Below, piece after piece: positions 16,918 to 24,654 of a DNA stretch of 64,000 nucleotides (the stretch's first letter is position 1; each line of letters starts with the position of its first letter). The DNA comes from DASPKX01 sp035627835 (lineage in GTDB: Bacteria; Verrucomicrobiota; Verrucomicrobiia; Limisphaerales; SXQI01), in NCBI GenBank assembly GCA_035627835.1, contig DASPKX010000147.1, positions 1 through 64,000 of the forward strand. The letters run 5' to 3'. The translations under genes and the position numbers were made by a program. A model generated the notes under the pieces. The model ran no database searches and was not told where the DNA came from. It saw only the letters and a list, made by a program, of their open reading frames with translations.

Positions 16918-17050
16918 AACCACGAAGAGCACGAAGAGCACGAAGTTTGGAAGAAGAGGTGAGATTGAGCAATTGGATGTAGAAATGGGTTCTACTGCCT
17001 TATGCCGCATTCGGTTTCTGTTCTTCGTGTGCTTCGTGAGCTTCGTGGTT
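16918..17050. repeat. Long-armed inverted repeat made of CACGAAG units
   Basis: The left arm (16918-16945) begins AACCACGAAG and contains three CACGAAG units nine bases apart; the right arm (17023-17050) is its reverse complement with 4 mismatches in 28. The 77-bp spacer holds no gene. Transcribed either way it would form a large hairpin. CACGAAG/CTTCGTG runs are a recurrent interspersed repeat of this lineage, and related sequence follows the duplicated segments near 1960 and 3650. The rest of 16767-17061 holds only the 5' leader of the disordered protein gene, with small hairpins such as GGGGATTTAGTCCCC. Confidence 0.7.
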
Positions 17051-17061
17051 AAGTGCCGGTC

Positions 17062-18150
17062 TTAAGCTTTACGGACGCCGAGGCCGAGGGTCTGTTGGCA
17101 GTACTTGATGCTGCGTTCGAGTTGCTGCTTTTGGTACTCTTGCTCCGCAACTTTGCGATCGCCCTGGGGCTGGAAGCTGTCCATCGCTTTACCGCGTTTG
17201 GCCAGAGCGACGAACTTTGCGAAATCCGCTGCTTTAACTTTCGCGTAAGGTGGCCAGAACTCGGATTTGAGGTAAGGGAATGGGCGGGCGAAGCCGGAAA
17301 TGATTTCCAATTGAACGGGGCATTCAGGAGCCAGTTCTTTCAGGCGAGCCATATACTTCTTCCAATCGACGAGGCCATCACCCATGGCTGTCCACTGCAC
17401 GGATGCGCCTTCGGGTGTCTCCCAGATCATGGAGTCGCGGATACCGGAAGTGACGGCGTATTTGCCGAGGACTTCCAAGTTGACCATTGGATCTTCAAGT
17501 GTCCAGGTGGCGTTGCCTGAGTCGATAGTGCAACCGACGTAATCGGCTCCCGCTTCTTCGATCAGTTCGACCAACTCCCAGCCTTGCATGTCGCCAGCGT
17601 GGTTTTCGATGGCAATTTTCACGCCGGCGTCTTTCGCCTGCGAGCGGACCGCTTTGCAGACCTTCACTACTTCCTTCATTCGGGTGTAGATGCCGCCTTC
17701 AGCTTTGCGGTCATCTGCGCTGCCGAGGAAACAGCGGGCGACCGGAGAACCGAGAGCTTTGGCCACGCGAATGGTCAGGCCGAGAAGCTCTTCAGCGCTG
17801 CCCCACTTCTTGTTGAACATGCGGGAGCTTTCGCAAATCCCGCCGGTGCCCACATGAACCTCGAGCCCCAAATCCGCGGCTTTCTTCTTGAGATCCTTGA
17901 GGTAGCTCTCGCTGTGGTTCTCGTAAACATCGAGGTCCGAGAAGAAGACCATGTCCACCTTCTGCGCGGCCGCATATTCCATCAGTTGCGGCGCTTTCCA
18001 CCCGAGGGCGCGGATGGAGAAGTTGTCGAAACCGAGCTTGGTTCCCTTGCCCGATTGCGCGAGGGCAGCGGGCGAGGAGAGGGCAAGCCCCGCTCCAGCT
18101 AAAGCGACAGATTTGATAAACTCCCGGCGAGAAGGCGCGAATGAATTCAT
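17062..18150 (-). CDS. Tat-exported sugar phosphate isomerase/epimerase-like TIM barrel protein
   Basis: A 362-residue protein beginning MNSFAPSRREFIKSVALAG, a twin-arginine signal (SRREFIK) with a hydrophobic stretch ending SSPAALA. The mature part is a xylose isomerase-like TIM barrel (AP_endonuc_2 family): KIAIENHAGDM, VGCTIDSGNATW and the last metal-binding block VQLEI. Such proteins are numerous in Planctomycetes and Verrucomicrobia and are thought to act on sugars or inositols; the substrate is unknown. ATG at 18150 is chosen for the Tat motif; an upstream ATG at 18213 would overlap the moeZ gene. It follows moeZ by 19 bp, so the two may share a transcript. Confidence 0.88.
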   Translation of the reverse strand: MNSFAPSRREFIKSVALAGAGLALSSPAALAQSGKGTKLGFDNFSIRALGWKAPQLMEYAAAQKVDMVFFSDLDVYENHSESYLKDLKKKAADLGLEVHVGTGGICESSRMFNKKWGSAEELLGLTIRVAKALGSPVARCFLGSADDRKAEGGIYTRMKEVVKVCKAVRSQAKDAGVKIAIENHAGDMQGWELVELIEEAGADYVGCTIDSGNATWTLEDPMVNLEVLGKYAVTSGIRDSMIWETPEGASVQWTAMGDGLVDWKKYMARLKELAPECPVQLEIISGFARPFPYLKSEFWPPYAKVKAADFAKFVALAKRGKAMDSFQPQGDRKVAEQEYQKQQLERSIKYCQQTLGLGVRKA

Positions 18151-18169
18151 AAATGGCGAAGCCGCAGTT

Positions 18170-19318
18170 TTAGTATTTCGGGACCGAGTGGTCAATTTCA
18201 TCCGCCCAGGCAAGGATGCCGCCTTTGACGTTCTTCAGGTATTTGAAGCCTTGCTCACGCAGGAAGCCCAACGCCTTCATGGAACGAACGCCACTCTTGC
18301 AGTGGATGTAGTATTGCTGGTTGGGGTCCAGTTCAGTGAAGCGTTGGCCCAGCGCGCTGAGGGGAAGGAGTTTCACCCCCTTGATGTGGGCGATGTCCCA
18401 TTCATCCTGCTCGCGAACGTCGATGACCTGGATGCCGGCTTTTGGATCATCGAGAGCTTTCTTCATTTGCTGAACGGTGACTTCGTCCGGGTTGCTGTCG
18501 GGCACTGCGGGCTCCGGGGTGATGCCGCAGAACTGCTCGTAATCGATGAGTTCCTTGATGGTCGGATTCTCCCCGCAAATCGGGCATTGCGGATCCTTGC
18601 GCAGCTTCAACTCGCGGAACTTCATGTCGAGCGCGTTGAAGAGCATCAGGCGGCCGATGAGCGGCGTCCCTTTGCCGAGAGCCAGCTTGAGAATTTCCGT
18701 GGCTTGGATGCAGCCGATGATGCCCGGGAGAACGCCAAGCACACCGCCTTCCGCGCAGCTCGGAACCATGCCTGGAGGCGGGGGCTCTGGATACAAGCAG
18801 CGATAGCAAGGCCCGCCGAGGTGCGGAGCGAAGACGCTGGCCTGGCCTTCGAAACGGAAAATTGAGCCGTAAACATTCGGCTTCTTGAGGAGCACGCAAG
18901 CGTCGTTCGTCAGGTAACGAGTAGGAAAATTGTCCGTGCCGTCGACCACGATGTCGTATTGGCCAACGATGTCCAAAGCGTTCTCGCTGGAGATCCGGGA
19001 ACGGTGCGCAACCACTTCCACGTTCGGGTTGATGCTGTTGATGGTTTCCTTGGCCGAATCGGTCTTTGGACGACCCACATCATCAGTGCCGTGGATGATC
19101 TGGCGTTGCAGGTTGGAAAAATCGACGGTGTCGAAATCAACGAGGCCGATTTTCCCCACGCCCGCAGCGGCGAGATACATCGCGATTGGGGAGCCGAGGC
19201 CGCCTGCGCCAATGCAGAGAACGCTGGTGGAACAAATCTTCTTCTGCCCCGCAAGCCCGACTTCCGGAAGAATCAGGTGTCGCGAGTAGCGGCGGATTTC
19301 ATCGTTGTTTAATTGCAT
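18170..19318 (-). CDS. moeZ: Adenylyltransferase/sulfurtransferase MoeZ-type (MoeB + rhodanese)
   Basis: A 382-residue E1-like enzyme with a ThiF/MoeB adenylation domain (GAGGLGSP at 38-44, NLQRQIIHG at 69-77, VDGTDNFPTRYL at 125-136) and a C-terminal rhodanese domain whose active-site cysteine is C340 in YIHCKSGVRS. Zinc pairs C171/C174 and C245/C248 are present. Such proteins activate the C-terminal Gly-Gly of MoaD, ThiS or CysO-type carriers and pass on sulfur. The partner carrier is not in the window, so the pathway (molybdopterin, thiazole or cysteine) is open. It heads a - strand pair with the TIM-barrel gene and is divergent from the phosphorylase gene, 56 bp apart. Confidence 0.92.
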   Translation of the reverse strand: MQLNNDEIRRYSRHLILPEVGLAGQKKICSTSVLCIGAGGLGSPIAMYLAAAGVGKIGLVDFDTVDFSNLQRQIIHGTDDVGRPKTDSAKETINSINPNVEVVAHRSRISSENALDIVGQYDIVVDGTDNFPTRYLTNDACVLLKKPNVYGSIFRFEGQASVFAPHLGGPCYRCLYPEPPPPGMVPSCAEGGVLGVLPGIIGCIQATEILKLALGKGTPLIGRLMLFNALDMKFRELKLRKDPQCPICGENPTIKELIDYEQFCGITPEPAVPDSNPDEVTVQQMKKALDDPKAGIQVIDVREQDEWDIAHIKGVKLLPLSALGQRFTELDPNQQYYIHCKSGVRSMKALGFLREQGFKYLKNVKGGILAWADEIDHSVPKY

Positions 19319-19374
19319 GCGGGAGATTATTCCAAGCTGGCCAAAACGCCAGCAAGCAGAATCCCTGTCATTTA

Positions 19375-20184
19375 GTGAACACCGCGCCAGAACCGAGGAA
19401 AACCGCTGACCAGATCAGAGAGCGCTTGCAGTGTTCCGCCAAGCTCGCAGTGGTGCTCGGCAGTGGCTTTGGGAAGCTCGCCGAATGTGTGGCGCAAGCG
19501 CGTTCAATGGCCGTGGCAGAGGCCGATGGCTTCGCGCCCGTGAACGTCGTTGGGCATGCCGGTCGGATTATTTGTGGTGAACTAGCAGGGCGGGAAGTCC
19601 TTCTGCTCGCTGGCCGGGCGCATTATTACGAAGGCCATTCCATGGAGCAGGTCACCTTCCCGATGCGCGTTTTGGCGGAGCTGGGCATCGGAACGGTCCT
19701 GCTGACCAATGCCGCTGGCGCGATCAATCCTGCGTTTGGCGCCGGCGACTTCATGGCCCTTTCCGATCACATCAATTTCATTGGTGTGAACCCCTTGGCT
19801 GGAGTGAAAACGGAACGTTCGCGCTTCGTCGATTTGACTGAGGTCTATGACAGCAATTTGCGTTCTTTGCTGGTGAAATCAGCCCCACCCGGAACAAAGG
19901 TTCACCAGGGTGTTTACATCGCAGTGAGCGGGCCAACTTACGAAACCCCTGCGGAAATCCGCGCCTTCCGCACCTGGGGAGCGGACGCGGTCGGCATGAG
20001 CACCGTGCCCGAAGCTATTGTCGCGCATCAGTGCGGAATTCGAGTGGCAGCACTCTCGTGCCTCACGAACAAGGCGGCTGGAGTGGCTGGAACGAAGTTG
20101 AACCACCAGGAAGTTCTGGCTCAGGGTGATAAATCCAGCAGGGCAGCTTGTGAGATTATCGCTGCGTTTGTGGCGGGGGCTTAG
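19375..20184 (+). CDS. punA: Purine nucleoside phosphorylase
   Basis: A 269-residue trimeric-type purine nucleoside phosphorylase, cleaving purine nucleosides with phosphate for salvage. Motifs: VVLGSGFGKLAE (phosphate loop), GRAHYYEGHS, TNAAGAINPAFGAGD, SGPTYETPAEIRAFRTWGADAVGMSTVPE and SCLTNKAAG. I take the GTG at 19375 (then NTAPEPRKTADQ) because it sits just before the conserved N-terminal helix. An ATG further upstream at 19186 would run through the moeZ gene on the other strand. DeoD-type hexameric enzymes do not have these motifs. Confidence 0.93.
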   Translation: MNTAPEPRKTADQIRERLQCSAKLAVVLGSGFGKLAECVAQARSMAVAEADGFAPVNVVGHAGRIICGELAGREVLLLAGRAHYYEGHSMEQVTFPMRVLAELGIGTVLLTNAAGAINPAFGAGDFMALSDHINFIGVNPLAGVKTERSRFVDLTEVYDSNLRSLLVKSAPPGTKVHQGVYIAVSGPTYETPAEIRAFRTWGADAVGMSTVPEAIVAHQCGIRVAALSCLTNKAAGVAGTKLNHQEVLAQGDKSSRAACEIIAAFVAGA

Positions 20185-20219
20185 GAAACACACGCAAGAA
20201 ATAAGCCATAGCGACCTTT

Positions 20220-20714
20220 TTGGTATATGCATTCACAAGCGCGAAAGTTCCTTGGCAAGCGAACGCTCTTGATCGCGGTTGTCTTGACTTTCAAGCAGCG
20301 ATCCTCTGCTCCTCATGTAGGAAAGACCCAGACCGCAAGCAGCTTCATGCGGTTATTCATGCGAAACACGTTCTTAATGCCGGCTTGATCGATATGGCCC
20401 TCCATGAGCATAAAACGATGTCCGCACTCATTCTGTCACTTCATACCAACACGTCTCTAAAATGGGCTTCTCAAGAGACAAACACCTCGTTCCAGCTACA
20501 CAGCGACCTCTCACGGTGGCGCTTTCCACGCAAGTACCCCTCGGAAGTTGCAGTAATAGCCACTGTGCGCGAGCCCGACCGAGCTTTCCGGGTCAGCATA
20601 CAGTTCAACGGAGAAGCGAGGTGGGGTGACGCTTCGTTCGAAGCGCTCACCAACCTTATTACCCTGAACTTTGAGAACAAGCGCACGTCGAGCTTGGGTG
20701 CCCTTAAATTTTAA
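20220..20714 (+). CDS. Hypothetical ORF
   Basis: An open frame of 164 codons with a TTG start; inner ATGs begin MALHEHKT and MSALILSLH. The second half (EVAVIATVREPDRAFRVSIQFNGEARWGDASFEAL) reads like real protein, the first half less so. I recognise no family. If real, a shorter form starting near 20396 or 20417 is more likely. It lies next to the repeat-rich mobile region. Confidence 0.25.
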   Translation: MVYAFTSAKVPWQANALDRGCLDFQAAILCSSCRKDPDRKQLHAVIHAKHVLNAGLIDMALHEHKTMSALILSLHTNTSLKWASQETNTSFQLHSDLSRWRFPRKYPSEVAVIATVREPDRAFRVSIQFNGEARWGDASFEALTNLITLNFENKRTSSLGALKF

Positions 20715-20770
20715 AGGATGCCAGCCTTTATCAGGGTGTTGGGGAAATGACCGCCGAAGGGGGCCCCGCG

Positions 20771-20807
20771 AGCAACGGCAAGTGTTACTTGTCAGAGAGA
20801 TAACCCC
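20771..20807. repeat. Degenerate right end of the RAYT element
   Basis: AGCAACGGCAAGTGTTACTT and the following bases to AACCCC match the right boundary of the transposase element (AGCAAGGGCAAGTGTTAATT ... GACCCC at 22801-22836) with several substitutions. It lies 144 bp before a solo left end, as if an older copy had lost its interior. Confidence 0.5.
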
Positions 20808-20868
20808 GTGGACGTCTTACTGTTCCTTGGTGCTTGGAAATTAATCGTGCTTCAGTTTTCTTTTTAAC

Positions 20869-20950
20869 ATGTCCATGGAAACAGTCGCGGCTATTTGCGG
20901 TGCGGTGGCCGGTGCGATTGCCACGGTTCTACTCGACGAGAAGCGCCAAT
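20869..20950 (+). pseudogene. Short membrane-protein start interrupted by element end
   Basis: MSMETVAAICGAVAGAIATV followed by LLDEKRQ reads like the N-terminal membrane segment of a real protein. At 20951 the frame enters the element terminus GGGGTCAACTCTTAACA and continues only as WGQLLTFK and unrelated sequence. I interpret it as the start of a gene truncated by the repeat. The short length makes this tentative. Confidence 0.35.
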
Positions 20951-20972
20951 GGGGTCAACTCTTAACATTTAA
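20951..20972 (+). repeat. Solo left terminus of the RAYT element
   Basis: A 22-bp copy of the element's left end, GGGGTCAACTCTTAACATTT plus AA, identical to 21769-21790 but without a transposase behind it. It sits 23 bp before the PEP-CTERM gene and may now form part of its leader. Confidence 0.8.
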
Positions 20973-20995
20973 AAGCAAACAAACAACGATCGAAT

Positions 20996-21541
20996 ATGAG
21001 ACTATTACTACTCTCTGTGTCAGGGCTGCTTATAGTTGTTTGCAACGCGCAGGCTCAGTCTTCAGGGGTCAGGTTCGAGACGATGATCCCTGGCTTAGTG
21101 GACGCGCCAGTGTTACGTCCAGGTGGTGAAGGGGCGGGAGTTGGCTACACAGCTGAGTTGGTGGTGCTTACCGGTGGAAGTGCCACAGTGCTTACTCCTG
21201 TGACAACTTTCAAGAGCTCAAGTCCTATGGATGTGCCTTACGTTAACCCAATTGATGTGCAGATTCCAGGAGGGCTGCCGGGGCAGCAGGTGACGCTTGC
21301 CTTTCGTGCATATGAGTCGGCTGCGCAGTCTTACAATACGGCAGCTTCGACGACATTGTTTCTACATGGACAATCCTCGCCAGTTACAGTTACTTTACGA
21401 TCGGCAGATCAGGGCCCTGTTGAATTAGTCGGCCTTCGGGGATTTGTGCTAACAGTGCCTGAACCATCAGTTGTCTCAGCAGCCTTCTTGGGGATTGCTC
21501 TTATTGCTACTCGGTTCCGCACGGGCTTCCTTCGGATCTAA
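20996..21541 (+). CDS. PEP-CTERM sorting domain protein
   Basis: A 181-residue exported protein. The N-terminal signal peptide MRLLLLSVSGLLIVVCNAQA is followed by a Gly/Ser/Thr/Val-rich beta-type body and a C-terminal VPEPS, a hydrophobic helix and a basic end (TRFRTGF): the PEP-CTERM tripartite signal recognised by exosortase, which handles surface or matrix export in exopolysaccharide-making bacteria. No exosortase is in the window. The body has no known domain. The gene lies between a solo transposase end and the complete element, an isolated cargo-like position. Confidence 0.75.
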   Translation: MRLLLLSVSGLLIVVCNAQAQSSGVRFETMIPGLVDAPVLRPGGEGAGVGYTAELVVLTGGSATVLTPVTTFKSSSPMDVPYVNPIDVQIPGGLPGQQVTLAFRAYESAAQSYNTAASTTLFLHGQSSPVTVTLRSADQGPVELVGLRGFVLTVPEPSVVSAAFLGIALIATRFRTGFLRI

Positions 21542-21730
21542 GCTTACAAGAGTCGTTAGAAGCGGCCCGCCGCGCCTAACGACCCTGATCTAGTCCGGAT
21601 TGGTTCTGCGGGTTGTCATCTAGTTAATCGACCCCACCTCTCCTTGGCTAAGGTGATAAGAGGCCCCGCTTCCGGTGTGCACCAGCGTTCGCGCGCGGAC
21701 GCGATAACCTTTCAGGCCGACCGGAGCTGA

Positions 21731-21780
21731 AGTGTTCGCCAGTGGGGTCAACTCTAGTGTTCGCCAGTGGGGTCAACTCT
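21731..21780 (+). repeat. Perfect 25-bp tandem duplication at the element's left boundary
   Basis: The unit AGTGTTCGCCAGTGGGGTCA plus ACTCT occurs twice without a mismatch (21731-21755 and 21756-21780). Only the second copy continues into the complete 22-bp terminus. The remaining intergenic stretch 21542-21730 shows no gene. Confidence 0.9.
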
Positions 21781-22836
21781 TAACATTTAACAGATGCTTC
21801 ATTTGTTTGAGCTTCTGCTGCTCCTCTGGTGATTTGTTTAACACTGCTTCGTATCGTTTTAAGCACATCGTCAGCGAAGCGCCACTGCCCAGCCCAGCCC
21901 CTTTGACCAGTTCCGCAGTCGCAAACCCGCCTTCCTTCCGGGCCAGCCACAGAGCCCTGTTGCGTGATCGGTCTCCATGCCGCTGGCAAAGCTCCTCCCA
22001 TTTGCCTCCCCCAACACGCTCCGCTGCTTGCACAATCTTGTCCCAAGAGAGAGCGACCCTCTCCGCAGCGCTTTCCGCCGCGCCCGCAATGGGGTTTCCT
22101 AGAGCTTGCGCGCGCACCTGAGCCCACGGTGACTCGATGATCTCGTCTTTTATAACACTCTCGACATAGGCGCGGTAATTGTCGGCGGCCAATGCCCTGC
22201 GACCGCCGCCGAGCGCCAGCACCGAGTCACGGCAGAGCCATGCAGGCGCTGGCGCCCGTCCGATATATGCCCGATATGAACTCCACGGAAACTCCTCCAA
22301 CTCTCGCAGGCGCAGCTCCGTCTGCCCAGGGTTCGGGCTTCCGGCTCCTATCTTGCGGCCTCGCTGGCTTTGCTTGCTCAAGCCCAGGCGCGCCACCCGC
22401 ACTGGGTTCAAGTGGAGGTATCGGCTCAAGGCCAACCCCCACTGCAACGGCTCCACAAGAATGGATTTAAAGCGGCCCTGAAACAGGTGCCCGGAGCGCC
22501 TGTGCTTGCGGTTAAACCACACACTATAGCTGACGTTCAGCCATTGGCAGGCGCGCCCAAGGTTTGCGCGGCGTGTCTCCAGCAGCAGGTGGTAATGGTT
22601 GTCCATCAGCACATACGCGTGAATAAGCAGGTCAAAGCGGTTCGGAAGCTCAGCAAGGAGTCCGAGAAAATGAAGGCGATCGACGTTGGTGCGGAAGATT
22701 GGACGCCGCTCATTGCCACGCGCAGTCACATGATGCCACGCTCCCGCTCTTTCCATTCGCCGCTGCCGCGCCATTGGCCAGCAGCTTGTGCCCGCCAACG
22801 AGCAAGGGCAAGTGTTAATTGTTAAGAGTTGACCCC
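21769..22836 (-). mobile_element. RAYT-type element bounded by 22-bp inverted ends
   Basis: The left end (21769-21790) is GGGGTCAACTCTTAACATTT plus AA. The reverse complement of the right end (22815-22836) is the same with one mismatch (A for T at position 18). The ends enclose a single gene, the tyrosine transposase. The transposase stop codon TGA lies inside the left terminus. Related termini recur at 20951, 20771 and 23075, so the end behaves as a local REP-like repeat. No target duplication is obvious at the outer edges, which fits single-strand HUH chemistry. Confidence 0.75.
21773..22774 (-). CDS. REP-associated tyrosine transposase (RAYT, Y1_Tnp)
   Basis: A 333-residue HUH single-strand nuclease of the IS200/IS605-like RAYT group. 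It starts MARQRRMERAGAWHHVTARG; the HUH pair is H60-Y61-H62 in LMDNHYHLLLE and the nucleophile candidate is Y83 in LNVSYSVWFNRKH, followed by RSGHLFQGRFKS. The C-terminal ~100 residues (ERVALSWDKIVQAAERVGGGKWEEL ... ALWLARKEGG) look like a DnaA-C-terminal-type helical DNA-binding domain, making it longer than enterobacterial RAYTs. An ATG further upstream would translate the element's own right end, so I use 22774. The last codons HLLNVKS and the stop are formed by the left terminus. The reading frame is intact and may be active. Confidence 0.85.
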   Translation of the reverse strand: MARQRRMERAGAWHHVTARGNERRPIFRTNVDRLHFLGLLAELPNRFDLLIHAYVLMDNHYHLLLETRRANLGRACQWLNVSYSVWFNRKHRRSGHLFQGRFKSILVEPLQWGLALSRYLHLNPVRVARLGLSKQSQRGRKIGAGSPNPGQTELRLRELEEFPWSSYRAYIGRAPAPAWLCRDSVLALGGGRRALAADNYRAYVESVIKDEIIESPWAQVRAQALGNPIAGAAESAAERVALSWDKIVQAAERVGGGKWEELCQRHGDRSRNRALWLARKEGGFATAELVKGAGLGSGASLTMCLKRYEAVLNKSPEEQQKLKQMKHLLNVKS

Positions 22837-23018
22837 TTCTGTTGGACAAAGTCCTGCTCAGTGGTGATGTCGAAGTACTCGGACATTGAAGCTCTCCAGA
22901 GGTATCTGCGGCCTTCGAAAAAAAGCGATGCTTTTTGCTTTTGGTCCATAGCACCGGATTCAACGACGAACCCTTCGAAACGAGTTGGGCGCTTCAGAAT
23001 GACTAAGTCAGAGGCCAT
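22815..23018 (-). pseudogene. Small ORF whose 3' end is replaced by the RAYT element end
   Basis: A 67-codon frame MASDLVILKRPTRFEGFVVE ... DITTEQDFVQQK that reads as ordinary globular protein. The last six codons (GSTLNN) and the stop come from the right terminus of the transposase element, so the original C-terminus appears cut off at 22836. Family unknown. It may be a truncated gene or, since short genes next to such repeats sometimes gain stops this way, still expressed. Confidence 0.4.
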
Positions 23019-23074
23019 ATGCTAACTTTTCTGCTCCAATTGCCGGTCCAATGGGGTCCATTGCTCCAAATGCC

Positions 23075-23306
23075 GTCAACTCTTAACATTTAACAGATGC
23101 TTCATTTGTTTGAGCTTCTGCTGCTCCTCTGGTGACTTGTTTAATACTGCTTCGTATCGTTTTAAGCACATCGTCAGCGAAGCGCCACTGCCGAGCCCCG
23201 CCCCTTTGACCAGTTCCGCAGTCGCGAACCCGCCTTCCTTTCGGGCCAGCCACAGCGCCCTGTCCCGTGATCGGTCTCCATGGCGCTGGCAAAGCTCCTC
23301 CCATTA
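23075..23306 (-). pseudogene. Truncated 3' copy of a second RAYT gene
   Basis: This stretch matches 21775-22006 of the complete element with ten substitutions, then breaks off at 23306 inside the codons for KWEELC. It includes the terminus GTCAACTCTTAACATTTAA but lacks the leading GGG. Translated on the - strand it is the last ~70 residues of the transposase. Nine of the ten differences are synonymous (the tenth is Asn to Asp), so it comes from a diverged functional relative, not from the neighbouring copy. The 238 bp between the two copies hold the truncated small ORF and two GCTCCAA-TGCCG units. Confidence 0.8.
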
Positions 23307-23410
23307 ATGGTCCTGGGGCAGAAGGCCGACGCAAAACGGCTTGGCATCAACGGACGTACGCCGGTCGAGTGGGGCACTGGAAAGTCGCGCGACCGCGAGT
23401 ATCTTATCGC

Positions 23411-24553
23411 ATGGCGGTGGGGACAACGGATAAACCGAAACGGAAACGCTCAACCCTCCCCAAATCCCGCAAACTCTCCCGCGACGCTCAGCCGCAACCG
23501 CTGACTTCCAACCTGCCGCTGACGAACTCGCAGATTGCGGAGCTTCTCGCTTTGGAGGGAGAAAAGGCGGAAGGGCATGTTCGCAAAGCTCTCTACCGGG
23601 CGGCCCATGAGGCGTTTGTTTGGCCGGAGGAAGCGGCGCTCCTGGTCGCGCACGAGCAACCGCTCACTCAATTGCCTGCTGTAGGCCCATTCATCGCGAA
23701 GACCATTAAGGCGTGGGTGGAAGCTCCGCCAACGATTCCCGAACCGCCAGTCACGCGGCGGCAGTTTATCACCCTGGCCGAAGCTCGCCGGGTCCTAGCA
23801 GCGCATCCTTCCTGGCGCGACCGCTGCAAGGGTGATCTCCAGATGCACAGCACGTGGAGCGATGGCGCCGGGAGCGTGAGCGACATGGCGCTGGAAGGGA
23901 TGCGGCGCGGCTATGAGTACATCTGCATCACGGATCACACGAAGGGACTGAAGATCGCTGGCGGTTGCGATGAATCGGAGATCGCTCAGCAGGCTGCGGA
24001 GATCGGGGCGGTCAACGCGGAGTTCAAGCGGGCGAAGAAGAACTTTCGCGTGCTGCATGGGGTGGAGATGAATTTGAGCCCCGACGGCTCTGGCGATATG
24101 GAACCAGCCGCGTTGAGGCAGCTGGATCTCGTGCTCGGCTCTTTTCATTCCGCGCTTCGGGTGAAAGGGGATCAAACGGAGCGTTACATCGCGGGGTTGC
24201 GCAACCCGCACATTCAGGTTCTCGGGCATCCCAAAGGGCGGGTTTATAACTACCGCGAAGGTCTGGTGGCCGATTGGCGGCGAGTGTTTGCCGAAGCTGC
24301 CAGACTTGGAAAAGCGGTGGAAATTGATGGGTATTCGGACCGGCAGGATATGCAACTGGACTTGCTGGAGATCGCGCGCGAGGAGGGAGTGCGGGTTTCC
24401 ATGGGCAGCGACGCCCACGCGCCGGGGCAAATGTTGTTCCTGGAGATTTCGCTGGCCCTCGCGTGCCTGGCTAAAATTCCCGCTGAGCGGATCATTAACT
24501 TCATGCCCCATGAGGAACTCGCAGCGTGGGTGGAGCAAGTTCGGGTCGGCTGA
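23411..24553 (+). CDS. Helix-hairpin-helix / PHP domain protein (PolX-like without polymerase)
   Basis: A 380-residue protein with an N-terminal HhH region (SQIAELLALEGEKAEGHVRKAL ... LPAVGPFIAKTIKAW) and a C-terminal PHP phosphoesterase domain with all expected metal motifs: MHSTWSDG, CITDHTKGL, LHGVEMNL, GSFHSA, LGHPKGR and MGSDAH. The PHP part matches that of bacterial family X DNA polymerase, where it is a 3'-5' exonuclease, but the polymerase palm and fingers are missing. Such stand-alone forms exist; nuclease or phosphatase activity is inferred. ATG at 23411 is chosen; the frame is open further upstream into the truncated transposase copy, so an original longer N-terminus may have been lost. 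Confidence 0.85.
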   Translation: MAVGTTDKPKRKRSTLPKSRKLSRDAQPQPLTSNLPLTNSQIAELLALEGEKAEGHVRKALYRAAHEAFVWPEEAALLVAHEQPLTQLPAVGPFIAKTIKAWVEAPPTIPEPPVTRRQFITLAEARRVLAAHPSWRDRCKGDLQMHSTWSDGAGSVSDMALEGMRRGYEYICITDHTKGLKIAGGCDESEIAQQAAEIGAVNAEFKRAKKNFRVLHGVEMNLSPDGSGDMEPAALRQLDLVLGSFHSALRVKGDQTERYIAGLRNPHIQVLGHPKGRVYNYREGLVADWRRVFAEAARLGKAVEIDGYSDRQDMQLDLLEIAREEGVRVSMGSDAHAPGQMLFLEISLALACLAKIPAERIINFMPHEELAAWVEQVRVG

Positions 24554-24654
24554 AGTGTGATTGAACAGAATCACGATGGCGCTGCTCTGATAGTAGTTCA
24601 CCGGATTTGCTGGCTTTCTCAAGTGGTCTAGCATAAAGCCGGTGTGGGACCGAT

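Noticed and set aside
16822..17010. 62-codon ORF on the - strand
   Set aside because: Its middle (VLFVLFVVHK) is a translation of the CACGAAG repeat arm, not a gene.
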